In this document: positions 25,546-37,400 of the stretch, piece after piece
Numbering within the stretch: position 1 is the stretch's first letter
Layout of the letters: each line of letters starts with the position of its first letter
Assembly (NCBI GenBank): GCA_028023455.1
Contig: JAQFVV010000018.1
Coordinates: 8,341,274-8,405,273 of the forward strand
Origin: Epiperipatus broadwayi
Taxonomy: Eukaryota > Onychophora > Udeonychophora > Euonychophora > Peripatidae
Direction of reading: 5' to 3'
DNA: 64,000 nt
Made by a program: the position numbers and the translations under genes
The notes under the pieces: model-generated
Databases searched by the model: none
What the model was told of the DNA's origin: nothing
What the model saw: only the letters and a program-made list of their open reading frames with translations

Positions 25546-27543
25546 GATTTCTCCACTTTTTACTAAAAGCAAAGTTGATTAATGGTTTCCATGCATTATG
25601 TATAGTCACACTAGGATTGCTTATGGGATTTTTTGCCATTGTCATGTGAGCAGCTTCTATAAACTTTTTTCTTTGTACCATTTCTTTTCTATCCAATAAT
25701 TTTGTATTTTCCCAATTGAACATATGTTCATTGGCACCTACATGGTCTGTTACCTTAGACATATCTGTTTTCTATTGTCTAATTATCCATTTGTGTTCTT
25801 GCAAGTGCTTTTCAATGATATGACTGATCTCATCAATATATATGTTTTTCCACCTTCACATGACATTTCATAGAAACTGTTTTTTTCTTTTCAGCATTTC
25901 AAGTTTAGGCTTTGTAGATTTTAGAATGCCTCCTAATGTGGTATGGTTCTGGAAAGCTGTTCTGATGTTATACTGATTGCAGATTTTCCTTAATTTTCCT
26001 GTTATTTTTGTAATGTATGGGTATATTACAGTACTAATAATTGTCTTTTTATGGCTCTTTTTGATGTCTATTTTTTTTCTTAATAATAACTTATGGATAA
26101 CCATTTTTCATAAGTGTTTGTTCTATATGGATCTTTTCATTTTCCAAATCACTGGTTTCTAAACAAACTTCTTTTGCTCTGTTTCATAGTGATAGGATAA
26201 CCCCATGTTTTGTGTTTCTGATGTGATTAGATGTAGAGTCTAGGTATTTTTTGTATGTATAGATTTTTGGTAAACTGTAGTTTTTATTTTGCCATGAGGG
26301 ACACTTGTCACAAGAATATCTAAGAATGCCAAATTTTGTTCTTGTTCTGATTCTATTGTGAATTTATTTGAAGGGGATGTGTTATTGATATGTTTCCAGA
26401 AAGTTTGTAGCAATGTTTCACCATGTATCCATACAACAAATGTATCATCCACATCATGTGACCATATAACAAATGTATCATCCACATCATGCAACCAAAC
26501 TTTGGTGAATATAGAGTAGTTTTATAGCCAAGGATTCAAGTTTTTTTATGTAAATATTGTTAATCAGGGAAGACAATGGTGAGCCCATAATCATTCCTTG
26601 ATTTTGTTGGAAGAATTCTGTGTTATATTGAAGGAAGGTTGTTTTATGCAGAATGTTATAGTTCCATTATACTATCAATAGGAAGAGCTGTTCTGGTTTA
26701 TAAACTATTTATCACCATTTAATATTTCCCTTACAATACACAATGCTTCTCCACATGGTACATTCATGAATAAACTTTCCACACCATTAGTAAGTCTGAT
26801 TTTTCAATTTTCATGTTCTTGATTAATTCTACAAAGTGTCTAGAATCTTTGACAAAGGACTGGGTCTTGTATGTCAAAGGACTTAGAACTTTGAGAAGAA
26901 ATCTTGCCAAATGTTGGCAAGATGAATCTCTAGAACAGTAGGTCTTAACATAACATGATCCTTATGGATTTTAGGTAAGCCATAAAGATGAGGAATTTTA
27001 CTGAAATATGATGTTATTTTACTTTTTTCTGAATGAGTGAAGTACTTGTGATGCTTTCTGAGTAATGCTTATAATTTTGTTTCCATACTCAGTATTGGAT
27101 TTTTTGTCACTTTTTTATATTGGCTTGCTGTGATGAGTTCTTTCTTTTATTGTCATAATTAGTTGTATCCATTACAACTGTTGCATTGCCTTTGTCATCA
27201 GGGAGAGTAATTATAGAATTATCTACTTTGAGAGATTTAATTGCTTTTCTCTCACCATATGATATGTTTGACTTCATTTTTTGTTGCTTATCAAGTGTTC
27301 TTTTTATACTCAGCATAATTCTGCTGCTTCTTCTAAAGACAATTTTTGAGTGATTTCCTCAGTTGCTGCCATTATGTCTAATAAAGGGATATTAGACAGT
27401 GTTATGGCAAAGTTTAATCTTCTTTCAAGAACAGAAATTTCAGTAACTGTTACATGTTTAGAACTTTGATTTTTAACAGATGAAGTTGGTACATTGCTTG
27501 GTATATTATGTATGATTTTTGATATGCCCATGTAAGTTAGCAA
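25526..27543 (-). pseudogene. Penelope-like element: reverse transcriptase plus GIY-YIG endonuclease, degenerate
   Basis: Read on the minus strand, N- to C-terminal. 27543-27310 gives an N-terminal block with LERRLNFAITLSNIP. 27316-27107 gives LPDDKGNATVVMD. Near 26,970 the YGLPKIHKD signature of Penelope reverse transcriptases appears. Near 26,440-26,490 is the catalytic DVDDTFVVW, present twice because of a 33-bp tandem duplication. Then LAFLDILV; near 25,850 FYEMSCEGGKTYI, a GIY-YIG start; then the C-terminal FNWENTKLLDRKE block. Stops and frameshifts separate all pieces. Penelope elements are a distinct retroelement class pairing RT with a GIY-YIG nuclease. Confidence 0.82.
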
Positions 27544-27639
27544 GTTTCTTCTTTTGGCATTCTTTTAATTTTTCATGTAATTATAAATTTTATTTAACAC
27601 ACATTGATTATGTAAGCAATATTTACTAAGGCAATTCTC

Positions 27640-29325
27640 CTGCTAAAAAAGATAGTAGAAGAAAGTATTCTTAACTTAGATATTGAAGAGAAAGCAGTGA
27701 AGTTTTAATCCAGCTTTTGAAAAGAAAGAAGCAGAAGCCTTACCCAACCTATAATAATAGAAGTTTTCAATCCAGCTTTTAGCATACTATGAGTTTAGAA
27801 CTAAAAATGGTTTGTATGATGAAAACCATGTGCTAAGTTCAGCTAAAAGCTAGGCATCATCTCTCCTCTATGTAACCTACCACTGAAAGAAAATTTAGAG
27901 AAAGTAAAAACCCTTTAAGCAGTCTGAAACCCTGCCTTCAACCAAGATAATGAAAAGTCTCTGCCTATATCTGTCTCACCTGGAAATACAAGGGGAAAAA
28001 CAAATGGACAAAAATTGCTATCTTTATTTACCTGGAATTGCTACAGTTCCAGAAAAGAACAAATTTAACTAGGTCTATGTTTGGAAGCTTTCAAGAAGAA
28101 ACGCCATTAGGAAAAACTGAAATTGCAACTGGAAAGGCCTCTATAACAAGAAAGTCATAGCTATAGGTATTATTTTTTATGTGTGCACACTATATTTTTA
28201 TTAATAGAAAATCTGTTTTGTTTCATAAATGTAATGTTTTTTTCCTCTCAATTTTTCCTCTGGGTGGAATCAAAGATTGCTATCTTTGATTTTTTTGAAA
28301 ATGTTTAACAAACTCTTAGTTATTTTTAAAGAAAGTAATGAATTTAAAGTCAATCCATAAATAAAAATTAATTGGTTGGTTAAGATATATATTTTTAATG
28401 AGTGTTTGAAATGTCATACTATTATGCCATCTTTGGTTTTGTTGTTATTAATTAGATATTAAACTAATTGTTTAGAAAATATTCTTTTTAGGCTTAATGA
28501 ATCGCAATGTTTGTGACCTTATATCATGACAACTTATATTCTAGAATTTAGTTTTTTTTTCTTGGATCCCAATAAAACAAGTTATAAGTAGTGAAAAACT
28601 TAAGATTATTTATAATAAGCTAATTTATTTATTTATTTCCACTTAATCACAGTAATAAATTATAGTTCTTGCTTCCTGAGCTAGATTTGTGCATAACTGC
28701 TATATAGAGGGGTTATATTTAATGTATGGGCATCAGTTGGCACAAAGAGGATATACTTCAAAGCCCATGCCCTATATTTTATTTAGTTTTGTCTCTATTA
28801 GAACTTAAGTTTATAGTTACCAGTATATCAATGGTTCTAAGTGACCAGAGCATTGATGATGATCAACATACTTTAATATCCTAATATTATTTGTTTGTGT
28901 TATATTCTTATGGTTTAGCACTTAAGTTTGTGCATCTAAATTATGGTTTAAATAATTGCCCAAACTGGCAAAGGCTCAATAGTTAGCCTGTTCTACAAGA
29001 GACCCATTTAAAATCCAGTCACAAAATTGACTGTTGATTTATTTTGATAGGTCACTCATGATGATGAATGATTATTATTGAGAAGTTCTGGTGTACTTAT
29101 AGTTAGCTATGCTGATCTCTCAGAGTGATCTTTTATGCTCACCTCTTTTGAGATTAAATTTTTTTTTTTTAACTTGAGGATAAAAAGACTATTTCTCAGA
29201 TCCTTCATGATTTAAACCCCAATTTTTTGTAGAGTTACAAATGGCTAACCAATTTAGGGCAATTGATGTTCACATACTGGTAACCATCACCCCGGGTATT
29301 ATCCCTGTATTTCCCTGTAGTGTTA
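27640..29325. repeat. 1.7-kb dispersed repeat, copy 2
   Basis: Partner of 20290-22075, same orientation. It begins within about 100 bases of the Penelope-like N-terminal block and ends at an (AT)n tract beside the RTE remnant. This copy could be the 5' region of the Penelope element, but copy 1 is 3.4 kb from the other end of that gene, so a terminal-repeat reading is not secure. Confidence 0.72.
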
Positions 29326-29504
29326 TAATATATATATATACACTTACACAATCATAAGAGGCAAAACTTAATTTTAATCCTTACTCTCAAGAAACAATAA
29401 AGTCAGAAATCAAGACAGTGGTTATCAGAGGAATAAGGAAAGTGCTAAAAATTCTCTGATTGTGGATCTAGGCTATCACTTGATGACAGTCATTTATTTA
29501 GATA

Positions 29505-30480
29505 TTTTACAACTGCAGATTAAATCAAGGAAGATTGCATGAATTAGAAAAACAGTCTAATAGTAAATGGGACAATGTTGATTCTGGTAAAGTTAAAATA
29601 AAAGATGAAGACATATTTGGTTTAAAAAATAGACACGCATTTTATTACAAAGGCACAAATATTATATGCACAAGTGAAGTAGGTTGCATTATAATTAACC
29701 AGTAGAACAACAATATTATGGAAATTGATGGTATATCAGATAGAGTTGCAAAAATAATTAATCAAATTAATGTAATATCAAATGCAGATAATTCAGTCTT
29801 ATACCCAATAAGTTCTCATTATGATGAAGAAGTTTGTATATTTTTATGGAGATGGAAAATATTTTTCATCACATTAAATAACATTTCAAAATTGCCTTTG
29901 GGAAATTTTCATACTAGAATTGGAAAACAACTAATGAAAGTTTTGCACATAAATTTGGTTATAGTGATAAAATTGAGAAAGAATGCAGATTTGTAAAATT
30001 CACAGGAAAACTAAAACTATATATTAATATTTTTTGTGTGTAAGAAAAATACTAAACAGAAATAGACATGAAGAATCCCATTTGAAGATACAACAGAACT
30101 GGATTATAGTTTTATTAATAAAAATTATGTGTTTTAGGATTCCAATCTTTTTAATAGATTTAACACAGGAAGAGATTATTGTTAATTAGTAAAATGTAAG
30201 ATATGTGTTAGTGCAAAACTAAAGAAAAAAACATTATTATTAAGAAAAGCAGTATTAATAGTTAACATTCATAACCTTCAGAAACAATCCAATGAATTTA
30301 AATTAGAATTTGCAAATTGTTTTAAAATATTAACAGACTTTGAAGATGATTCAAACTTAACCAAGATCAACACACTATTAAAAATTGCAACAAAGATAGC
30401 TGGTACAAAAAAGCATCAATAAACCATAATTTTTCTTCTGAGACAAAACCATATATGTATAAAGAAAAAAAGGAATAAAG
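29505..30480 (+). pseudogene. RTE-clade LINE endonuclease remnant
   Basis: Across several frames the order of an RTE-type endonuclease is readable: NQGRLHELEKQ near 29,525; FYYKGT near 29,645; MEIDGISDRVAKI at 29718; SSHYDEEV; then GNFHTRIGKQ, where intact relatives carry G-D-x-N, so the catalytic Asp is lost; HKFGYSDK; NRFNTGRDY near 30,165; and the linker LTKINTLLKIATKIAG near 30,360. The RT domain is absent. Stops and frame breaks show it is dead. Confidence 0.68.
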
Positions 30481-30705
30481 ATATTTTTCAATGATCTATT
30501 AAGTATTGAATATATAGAGTTTATAAAATGGTATAAAAAAGAGTTAATAATGGTATAAGAAAATATAATTATAAATTGGCAAACAAAGCTATAAAAAAAA
30601 TCTCTAATATGTAAAATATCTTGATATTGGAAAATAAATTATTTGTAAAGCATCATTTGACCCAAATTATAATCTCATACATATACCTTTATCATATGCG
30701 CAGTA

Positions 30706-31315
30706 TTTATCAATAGTAAATTGTTATATTTTGATTTACAAGAATGAAACTTACTTTACTCACAACTTTGATCCAATCAACTCCAGATAAATACTTTAAT
30801 GATTGTCACTTATATTTTTTTTTAAAACTAGATTATCTCTAGCCCAGATATAAACTTTAAATTTCAATTAAAACATTAATGTATCTATTTTTTAATTAAG
30901 CACACACATATGGAGTAATTCAATTTCATTTCTCTTTTTCCATATGTATATCTTTTATAGATGTACTTTGTGGTTCAGTATAAAATGCATCTTGAGATCA
31001 TTTGTATTTTAAGATGTCTTTATTCATGTGTTTCAAGAATGTATGGTGGAATGGAGATTATTAAATGCATTTATAAAAGATATTACATTTGGAAAAAAAA
31101 GAAATGGAGTTAATTACTCCATGTGTGTGTGATTAATTAAAACACTGATATATTAATCTTTAACTAAGGTTTAAAGTTTATATCGGGCCTAGAGAATAAT
31201 CTCTACTTTAATAAAAAGATTAATGATAATCATTGAATATTTGTAGTTTCAAAGTTATATGTAGAATAAGTTTGATCTTTATAAATCAAAATGTAACAAT
31301 ATTTAATTTTTTGAC
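30706..31315. mobile_element. Palindromic inverted-repeat element with ~235-bp arms
   Basis: The left arm (30,706-30,945: ATTGTTATATTTTGATTTAC, CAGATATAAACTTTAAA, CACACACATATGGAG) is repeated inverted in the right arm (31,085-31,315) with about 15-20% differences by eye. The 140-bp centre has no open frame. A single arm of the family is at 17.75 kb, and material outside the left arm recurs inverted near 56.9 kb. Likely a MITE or other non-autonomous DNA element. Confidence 0.68.
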
Positions 31316-31483
31316 AATAATATGAAAAGCAACCAAATGATCAGTTTTTCTGAAGATCTCGAATGAAATATTTCAGTAATAATTGTAGGTGTCTATGACT
31401 ATTTTTAACTATTGGGTGGATAAACAGATAAATGAATAGACAGAGGTAGATAGATAGAATTTAATTTTAAAAAATCTGAAATT

Positions 31484-31546
31484 CTCTCCCTCTCTCCCTC
31501 TCTCTCTCTCTCTCTCCCGCTCTCCCTCTCTCTCTCTCTCTCTCTC
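31484..31546. repeat. (CT)n microsatellite
   Basis: About 63 bases of CT dinucleotide with occasional CCC interruptions. Confidence 0.9.
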
Positions 31547-31931
31547 AAAAATAAATAAATAAATAAAACTTATTACTATTGTGTTAGTCTTTTTATTTTA
31601 AAAAGTATAGATGAAATGTAAAAAAGAAAAGACATCAGCTTTAGCTTATGACGCTTTGCAAGCGAAACTCCTATCGGTAATTCTGTAAACTAAAAAGATA
31701 TCTTTACAAATTAAAATTTATTTTTATTAATTTCTAATTTTTTTTTTTTTACAAAAGCGTTTATTGAAATAATGATGATTAAAAAATGCCTGTAATAAAA
31801 AATTAAAATCAATAAATGAAATTATTCAAGATCTTATTTGTTAAATTATAATTTACCAGTAATAACTGAAACACAGGCTTGTTATATACCTGTGGCTATA
31901 TATATGTAATGTAGGGTATAGGAGCACAGAT

Positions 31932-32138
31932 TTTCACACCACCCACCTCTCTCCACTCTATCTAATAACACTGATACACCTAAACACATATATGCTGAAA
32001 AGATAAATAATCACCAATATACGTATTGCTGGTTTAGCATGAAATACGTATATTGGTGATTATTTATCTTTTCAGCATATATGTGTTTAGGTGTATCAGT
32101 GTTATTAGATAGAGTGGAGAGAGGTGGGTGGTGTGAAA
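31932..32138. repeat. Perfect long inverted repeat, 95-bp arms
   Basis: 31932-32026 and 32044-32138 are exact reverse complements over 95 bases, with a 17-base loop (TGCTGGTTTAGCATGAA). The structure lies between two 13-bp direct repeats, AATTTACCAGTAA, at 31850-31862 and 32137-32149. It could be a recent foldback insertion with target duplication, a template-switch event or an assembly artefact. Confidence 0.9.
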
Positions 32139-32472
32139 TTTACCAGTAAAAAATTTTTAAAAAAAACTTTATAAATTAATACAAAACGCTAAAATAGCCA
32201 TAATATATTTCCTCTAAAATTTGATGCTTTATAATAAAATTATAAACTTAATTCGAAATATTACACATACGGTTATGAATTGATTAATATATCTCAATCA
32301 AATACAAAATAATGAAAGTAAATTTAACACATTGGAATTAGAGAAATAGATTAAGTAGATATTTTCCCCCATTCATCTTTTATTTTGCCATATACTTTTT
32401 ATAAGTGCGTCTTTTTTTTTTTTCAATTTTTTTTTTTTTTTTAAAAAGGAACTGACAAGAAATAAGGCGGGA

Positions 32473-32482
32473 CTATATAAAT
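32473..32482 (+). promoter_or_regulatory. TATA-like box in GC-raised 250-bp patch
   Basis: CTATATAAAT follows GGCGGGA and precedes a GC-raised stretch (32,490-32,720) that ends in an AATAAA-containing CTAAATAAATC near 32,718. TATA followed at about 240 bp by a polyadenylation-type signal resembles a solo LTR or a small transcription unit. No open frame or repeat partner in this window supports either. Confidence 0.25.
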
Positions 32483-33179
32483 TGTGTAGGAGAGGAGTAT
32501 GCATCTTTTGCTGTTTTTTTCCTGATTGAGATCAGAGCTAAGAATTGTATTTTGCTGATCAGAACCTACGAGGGAGAAAAACCCAGATTATCAGATCTGA
32601 AGGTTCAAAAGTCCGACTATTGTAAATATAACAGATCCTCCCGATCGTTTATTATTTAGTACACCTTCAGGGCTCTATGTAGGGTTAAGTTAAATTGATG
32701 TAAACATTTAATTGACTAAATAAATCTTAATTGTTTTAAATCCATTTCTTCTAGAAATTTCTAGGCTTTTAGAATATAACTGAAAGAAAACCTCATTTCC
32801 TCACTCTACAACAATTAAACCCATTCATAATACATCTATAACACACTCATACATATTATTTCGAAATGACACAGCGTTTTCCCCCCTTTTCTGAAATGTA
32901 TATACATATTTTGTATAACCACCACCGTGTAATATAATAATTAATCTATATACCTTAATTATTCATACATAATGACCACCACCACCTATCATGCTAGTTG
33001 TGACTGGGTTTGAACCCATTCTGTTACTATATATATATATATATGTGTGTTTAAATTTATAAATAAATATTTGAAAACACAGTACTTAATAGTTTATAAA
33101 AAATATATGTATAACCATCACTTAGAAGCGCTTTCAACTAACTTGTAGCTTTGTCAACTATCACTTTTTTAAAATGTCA

Positions 33180-33438
33180 GCTTTACCATAATTCCATGAT
33201 GTCAATCTTCCCATAATTCTGTGATCTTAACGTCTGCTGCTTGCCTATTAATTAAATCTTGCTTATATTTATAAATTAACATTGCCTCTTTAATTTTCCT
33301 TTTATTATTATTTCTTTCAGTTTCCAATATTTTTACGTTGTTATAATTAAAATCAAAACCATATATACATGATTTATTATGGTCATAAAAATAACAGAAG
33401 CTGATATGTTGATGATGTTTTTGTTTGTGGAAAGCCAA
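33180..33438 (-). pseudogene. Penelope-like GIY-YIG C-terminal fragment (inverted copy)
   Basis: An open minus-strand frame carries FDFNYNNVKILETERN, KRKIKEAMLIYKYKQDLI and the end KITELWED. These match the C-terminal block after the GIY-YIG motif of the plus-strand copy at 34.2 kb. The upstream nuclease core and the RT are absent, so it is a short 5'-truncated copy. Confidence 0.65.
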
Positions 33439-34340
33439 ATGCTATTAATGATCTGTTTAATGAATTAAATAATATAAAGGGCTTAAAGTGGATTAAAACA
33501 GATGAAAATTCAATGAGTGTTCAATTTTTAGATCTCAAGATAACTAGAACCAAAGATAAACTGGATTACTATATGACTCTTAAACCAATAGCAAAAAGAG
33601 GACATTTTCTATATGAATCAAAAGTACCAATGTCACACAAAATGGCAGGTTTGAAATCCTTTTTTATTTAGAAATGATAACCTTTGTAAATATGCATCAG
33701 ATAAAACTAAAAATATTGAAATTTATTATAATGAATTGTTAAATGTTGTATACAATTATGATTGTGTTTATTATACTATTAAAAATTTTACTTCTAAATA
33801 TAAAAATATTAATAATAATGTTAATTCTTCTGATAAAAAACTATGGACATCAATACCATATATTTTGAATCAACAGGCAAGTTTCATTAAGAAAAATTAT
33901 AAAGGAATATGTGATATTGCATTTTATGCACCACCTACATTAAATAAATTAATAAACAATTCAAAAGATAAAACTCTATTGATAAATAAAAATTGTATCA
34001 TTTACAAATGGAGATGTAGGTGTGGCAGTAAGTATATAGGTGAATCGAGGTGCACATTGGAAAAAAAAACAAAAGAGCACATATTATTATTTAAAAGGGT
34101 TCAAAATACAAGACAAAATTTTAAAAATAATGATACTTTATCAGCTTTTGTTTTTTATGACCATATTAAATCATGTATACATGGTTTTGATTTTAATTAT
34201 AACAAATAAAAATATTGGAAACTGAAAGAAATAATAATAAAAGGAAAATTAAAGAGGCAATGTTAATTTATAAATATAGGCAAGATTTAATTAATAGGCA
34301 AGCAGCAAATGTTAAGATCACAGAATTAAGGGAAGACTGA
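33430..34340 (+). pseudogene. Penelope-like RT thumb plus GIY-YIG endonuclease, 5'-truncated
   Basis: The reading starts in the RT palm/thumb: GLKWIKTDENSMSVQFLDLK, then a break after GLKSFF near 33,665. The open 157-residue part (33736-34209) carries IIYKWRCRCGSKYIGESRCT followed by KKTKEH: the GIY-YIG core with the conserved Arg helix degraded, and a Cys cluster before it. One base lost near 34,205 shifts the end block KILETERN…ITELRED, which stops at 34340. This is a different family from the copy at 25.5 kb. The catalytic RT motifs are missing. Confidence 0.75.
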
Positions 34341-34499
34341 CACCGTGGAATTATGGGAAAGCTGACATTTTTTAAAAGTGATAGTTGACAAAGCTACAAA
34401 TTAGTTGAAAGCGCTTCTAAGTGAAGGTTATACATATATTTTTTATAAACTATTAAGTACTGTATTTTCAAATATTTATTTATAAATTTACATATATTA

Positions 34500-37400
34500 T
34501 TTTGAAGAAATACAGACATCGATTTGTAATATATATATACATATTGTACCGGTCAAAAAGAAGCCAACACATCAACAAACCCAAACTCAAAGTCGGATTC
34601 AAACTCAGGTGGTTCAAACTGAATTCAAACCCAACTCATGAGCTCAGATCAAATCAATGGATGACATATATCAATGGTACATGACTATGCACCAAGGAAC
34701 TAGCTCAATGGATGATGATGATTAATGAGACCCTAGATTTAACTCTAATAAAGTATAATAAAATAACTAAGAATCTTTATAAGTCAACTCATATATATAT
34801 ATATTCAGGTTGCCAATACAGACAGTGAGCATTAGTATTAAAATAATTTGAATAAAAAAAAATTAAAAAAACCAAATGTGTTAATAAAATGTTTAATTAT
34901 AATAATAATTTTGTTCAACTTTTAGATTATGATATAGATTATCTCTAGTCTTTAAACAGAATTTATATATACAATAAGAATGGCAGTTCTTATTATATGC
35001 CAATACTATTACGCAATATTCTAGGAGAATTATATATATCTATGCCCCGACGAGGAAGTAAAGGTGGATAAAGGTATTTGGCTGTGTCAGAAATTATGAT
35101 TCGAATTCTAAAAGAAAGAATGTGAGATTTATTTTCACATTCGTAAATCAATTCACAAAGAGCAAGATATGTGTTTAGGGCACAACTTTAATATTTAATA
35201 TGAAACTTAATCATAAGTGAAGATGAATTTGTTCGACTTTAATAAAATCAATTCATCACGATTTATGAGCATGAGAGTGGGTCTTTATTGGAACTGAGAA
35301 GTAAACAGTACTGACATCTTATGAGCTATAAACATGAACATGAGAAATATGATGGCTGGTCAGTGATTTAAGTATGAGGGCAGTTTGTGTCTTACAAGTC
35401 TTTAATGCCCTATGAAGGAGATATGGAACACAGGGAAAACCAGGCCAGGTCATAGCCACGAGCCTTTGGTGTTCCAATATAATAAAAAAAATGAGCAAGT
35501 GGAGGAAGTGCTTTCTTCCTAGATAATTAAACTAATAGAAATATCACTGAGGACAAGCCTATGAAGCAGGAGATGGCTCGCGTCAGCAACGTTCGGAAAA
35601 TGATGACTTGGTAATCATCGTATTTAAATAATAAAACCCATTTTATATAAAGAATGCTCTATGTGATGACCTGATCAAGTTAAATTAAAGTCAAACGTAC
35701 TCTAATCAAAGAGTATTTAATGCAATTAGAAATTATATTAATTATGCCCTAAATCTCATGCCCTTCCTGAATATTAATAGAAAGTATAAAATTTGAATTA
35801 GAATATATTCATTTAATTCCTTTATCGAACTTTTTGAGAAACAATATATTAATGTGAATAAATAGATATTATAAACTCAGTAAAGTGGCCAGAAGCATAG
35901 GTTAGAAGTTGAGCTAATAATTTGTTGTTATTAGCCATTAATAAAATAGTAAAATTGTATAAATCATTCAACTCGATAATTAATAGAACTGTATCAAATT
36001 AGTTCTAGTGGGTAAGAATTACTATAAAAAGGAAATATAATATCAAATTAGTTCTAGTGGGTAAGAATTACTATAAAAATAAATATAATATTATTTAACA
36101 AGGCAAATGCAATGAAGGAAATTATTATCGAGTTGAAATTTTACTGGCATATACTAAAAATAAAAGACATTAATAATCATCTCAAATATATAATAAGGTT
36201 AAATAAATGAACCGCCATCATAAGAAAAGAGAAAGTTAACAAATATTAAATTTAAAGACTAGAGATTAAGATAGAGAATTACTACATAATTTAAAATAGT
36301 ATGAATACATTAACGAAAGAGAAGAGCTTTTAACAGTACTTAATTTAAAGGTAGTGTAAAATAAAATTCGAAGACCGGCCAGAAAGTAGCGGTTCATATA
36401 AGAAAGATATTACCATTTCTTCATGGTTGGCTCCTTAAATTACACACGGCAGAGTCCAGTTGGATGAAATGTAGATGCGCATTTTGGAAAATTATTTGAA
36501 TGACATTTTGAAGGATTTCTCTAAGGTTTCGGCAGCTTACGATTGGTATATGAATTTTTATATTACAGCCACATTGAAGATTTTCAGGGGACTTCAGGAA
36601 CCATAGTCAGACTCCTGAAGTTAAGCCCCACCACCACCACCACCATGGTAGAAACACTTTTAATTCATAATTTAACTGGGCGACTTCTTCTCTAATGAAA
36701 TATATATGGCTTCTCTTAATGAGGAATAATAGCTGCTTGGAAACTTTTCCTGGGCTCTTTATACTCTATTTGATACCTTCAGGCTAGCACTTCTTTCCTA
36801 ATCAATCTTACAAATATTTACTAATTGTTTTTAGGTACATTCCTTCGATAAGGCTTTCAAACTCATTAACTTGAATTCATTTTCTAATTAGAAAATGAAT
36901 TTTTAAAATCAGAAAATGATTTTAATTAGGACCGTCCTTACATTTTAAATACTTATCTTTTTCTAATTAATAAAAACTTTACCCATTGTTTTTGGAAAGG
37001 GACAATCTGAAAGCTTATCGAAAGAATGTAGCTTTTAATCACTAAAAATTTGAACAAACTATTTAAAGTAAAACAAAACATTCCAGACGCAATGAAACTT
37101 TAGAATGAATATGTACATTTAAATATTTATAAATATATATGCACAATCCATGCAGTTATAATATATATATAAATTCATGAATAATTCTATCATGAATTTA
37201 TTAATAGAATTGATTAATTTAAACTCAAACGAATTAATTTTAACACACATTTATAATAGTTTTTCTTTAAGGAAACTAGCGTGGACTGAATGTATAAAGC
37301 CCCATTGCATCGGAAATTCAAGGTTAGTACAAGGGTTTGAAGTTGGCTACATGTGAAAGATCATGAAGTTAGGATCGAACTTAGATCCGACTGCTTCAAT

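Larger units (their letters stand above)
33052..34490. repeat. Inverted repeat with ~353-bp arms around a Penelope fragment
   Basis: 33052-33406 and 34139-34490 are near-identical in inverted orientation. Anchors: TTGCCTATTAATTAAATCTT against AAGATTTAATTAATAGGCAA, and GAAGCGCTTTCAACTAA against TTAGTTGAAAGCGCTTC. The arms encode the same nuclease C-terminus on opposite strands, so this is two copies of one element meeting tail to tail or an inversion-type insertion product. Confidence 0.82.

Noticed and set aside
20290-29325. Reading the 1.7-kb repeats as LTRs of one element containing the Penelope gene
   Set aside because: No TG…CA ends or target duplication could be fixed, and Penelope elements are not LTR elements. 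Kept as an unexplained duplication.
31483-32149. CRISPR-like or terminator interpretation of the palindromes
   Set aside because: Eukaryotic context, no regularly spaced short repeats and no adjacent gene ends.
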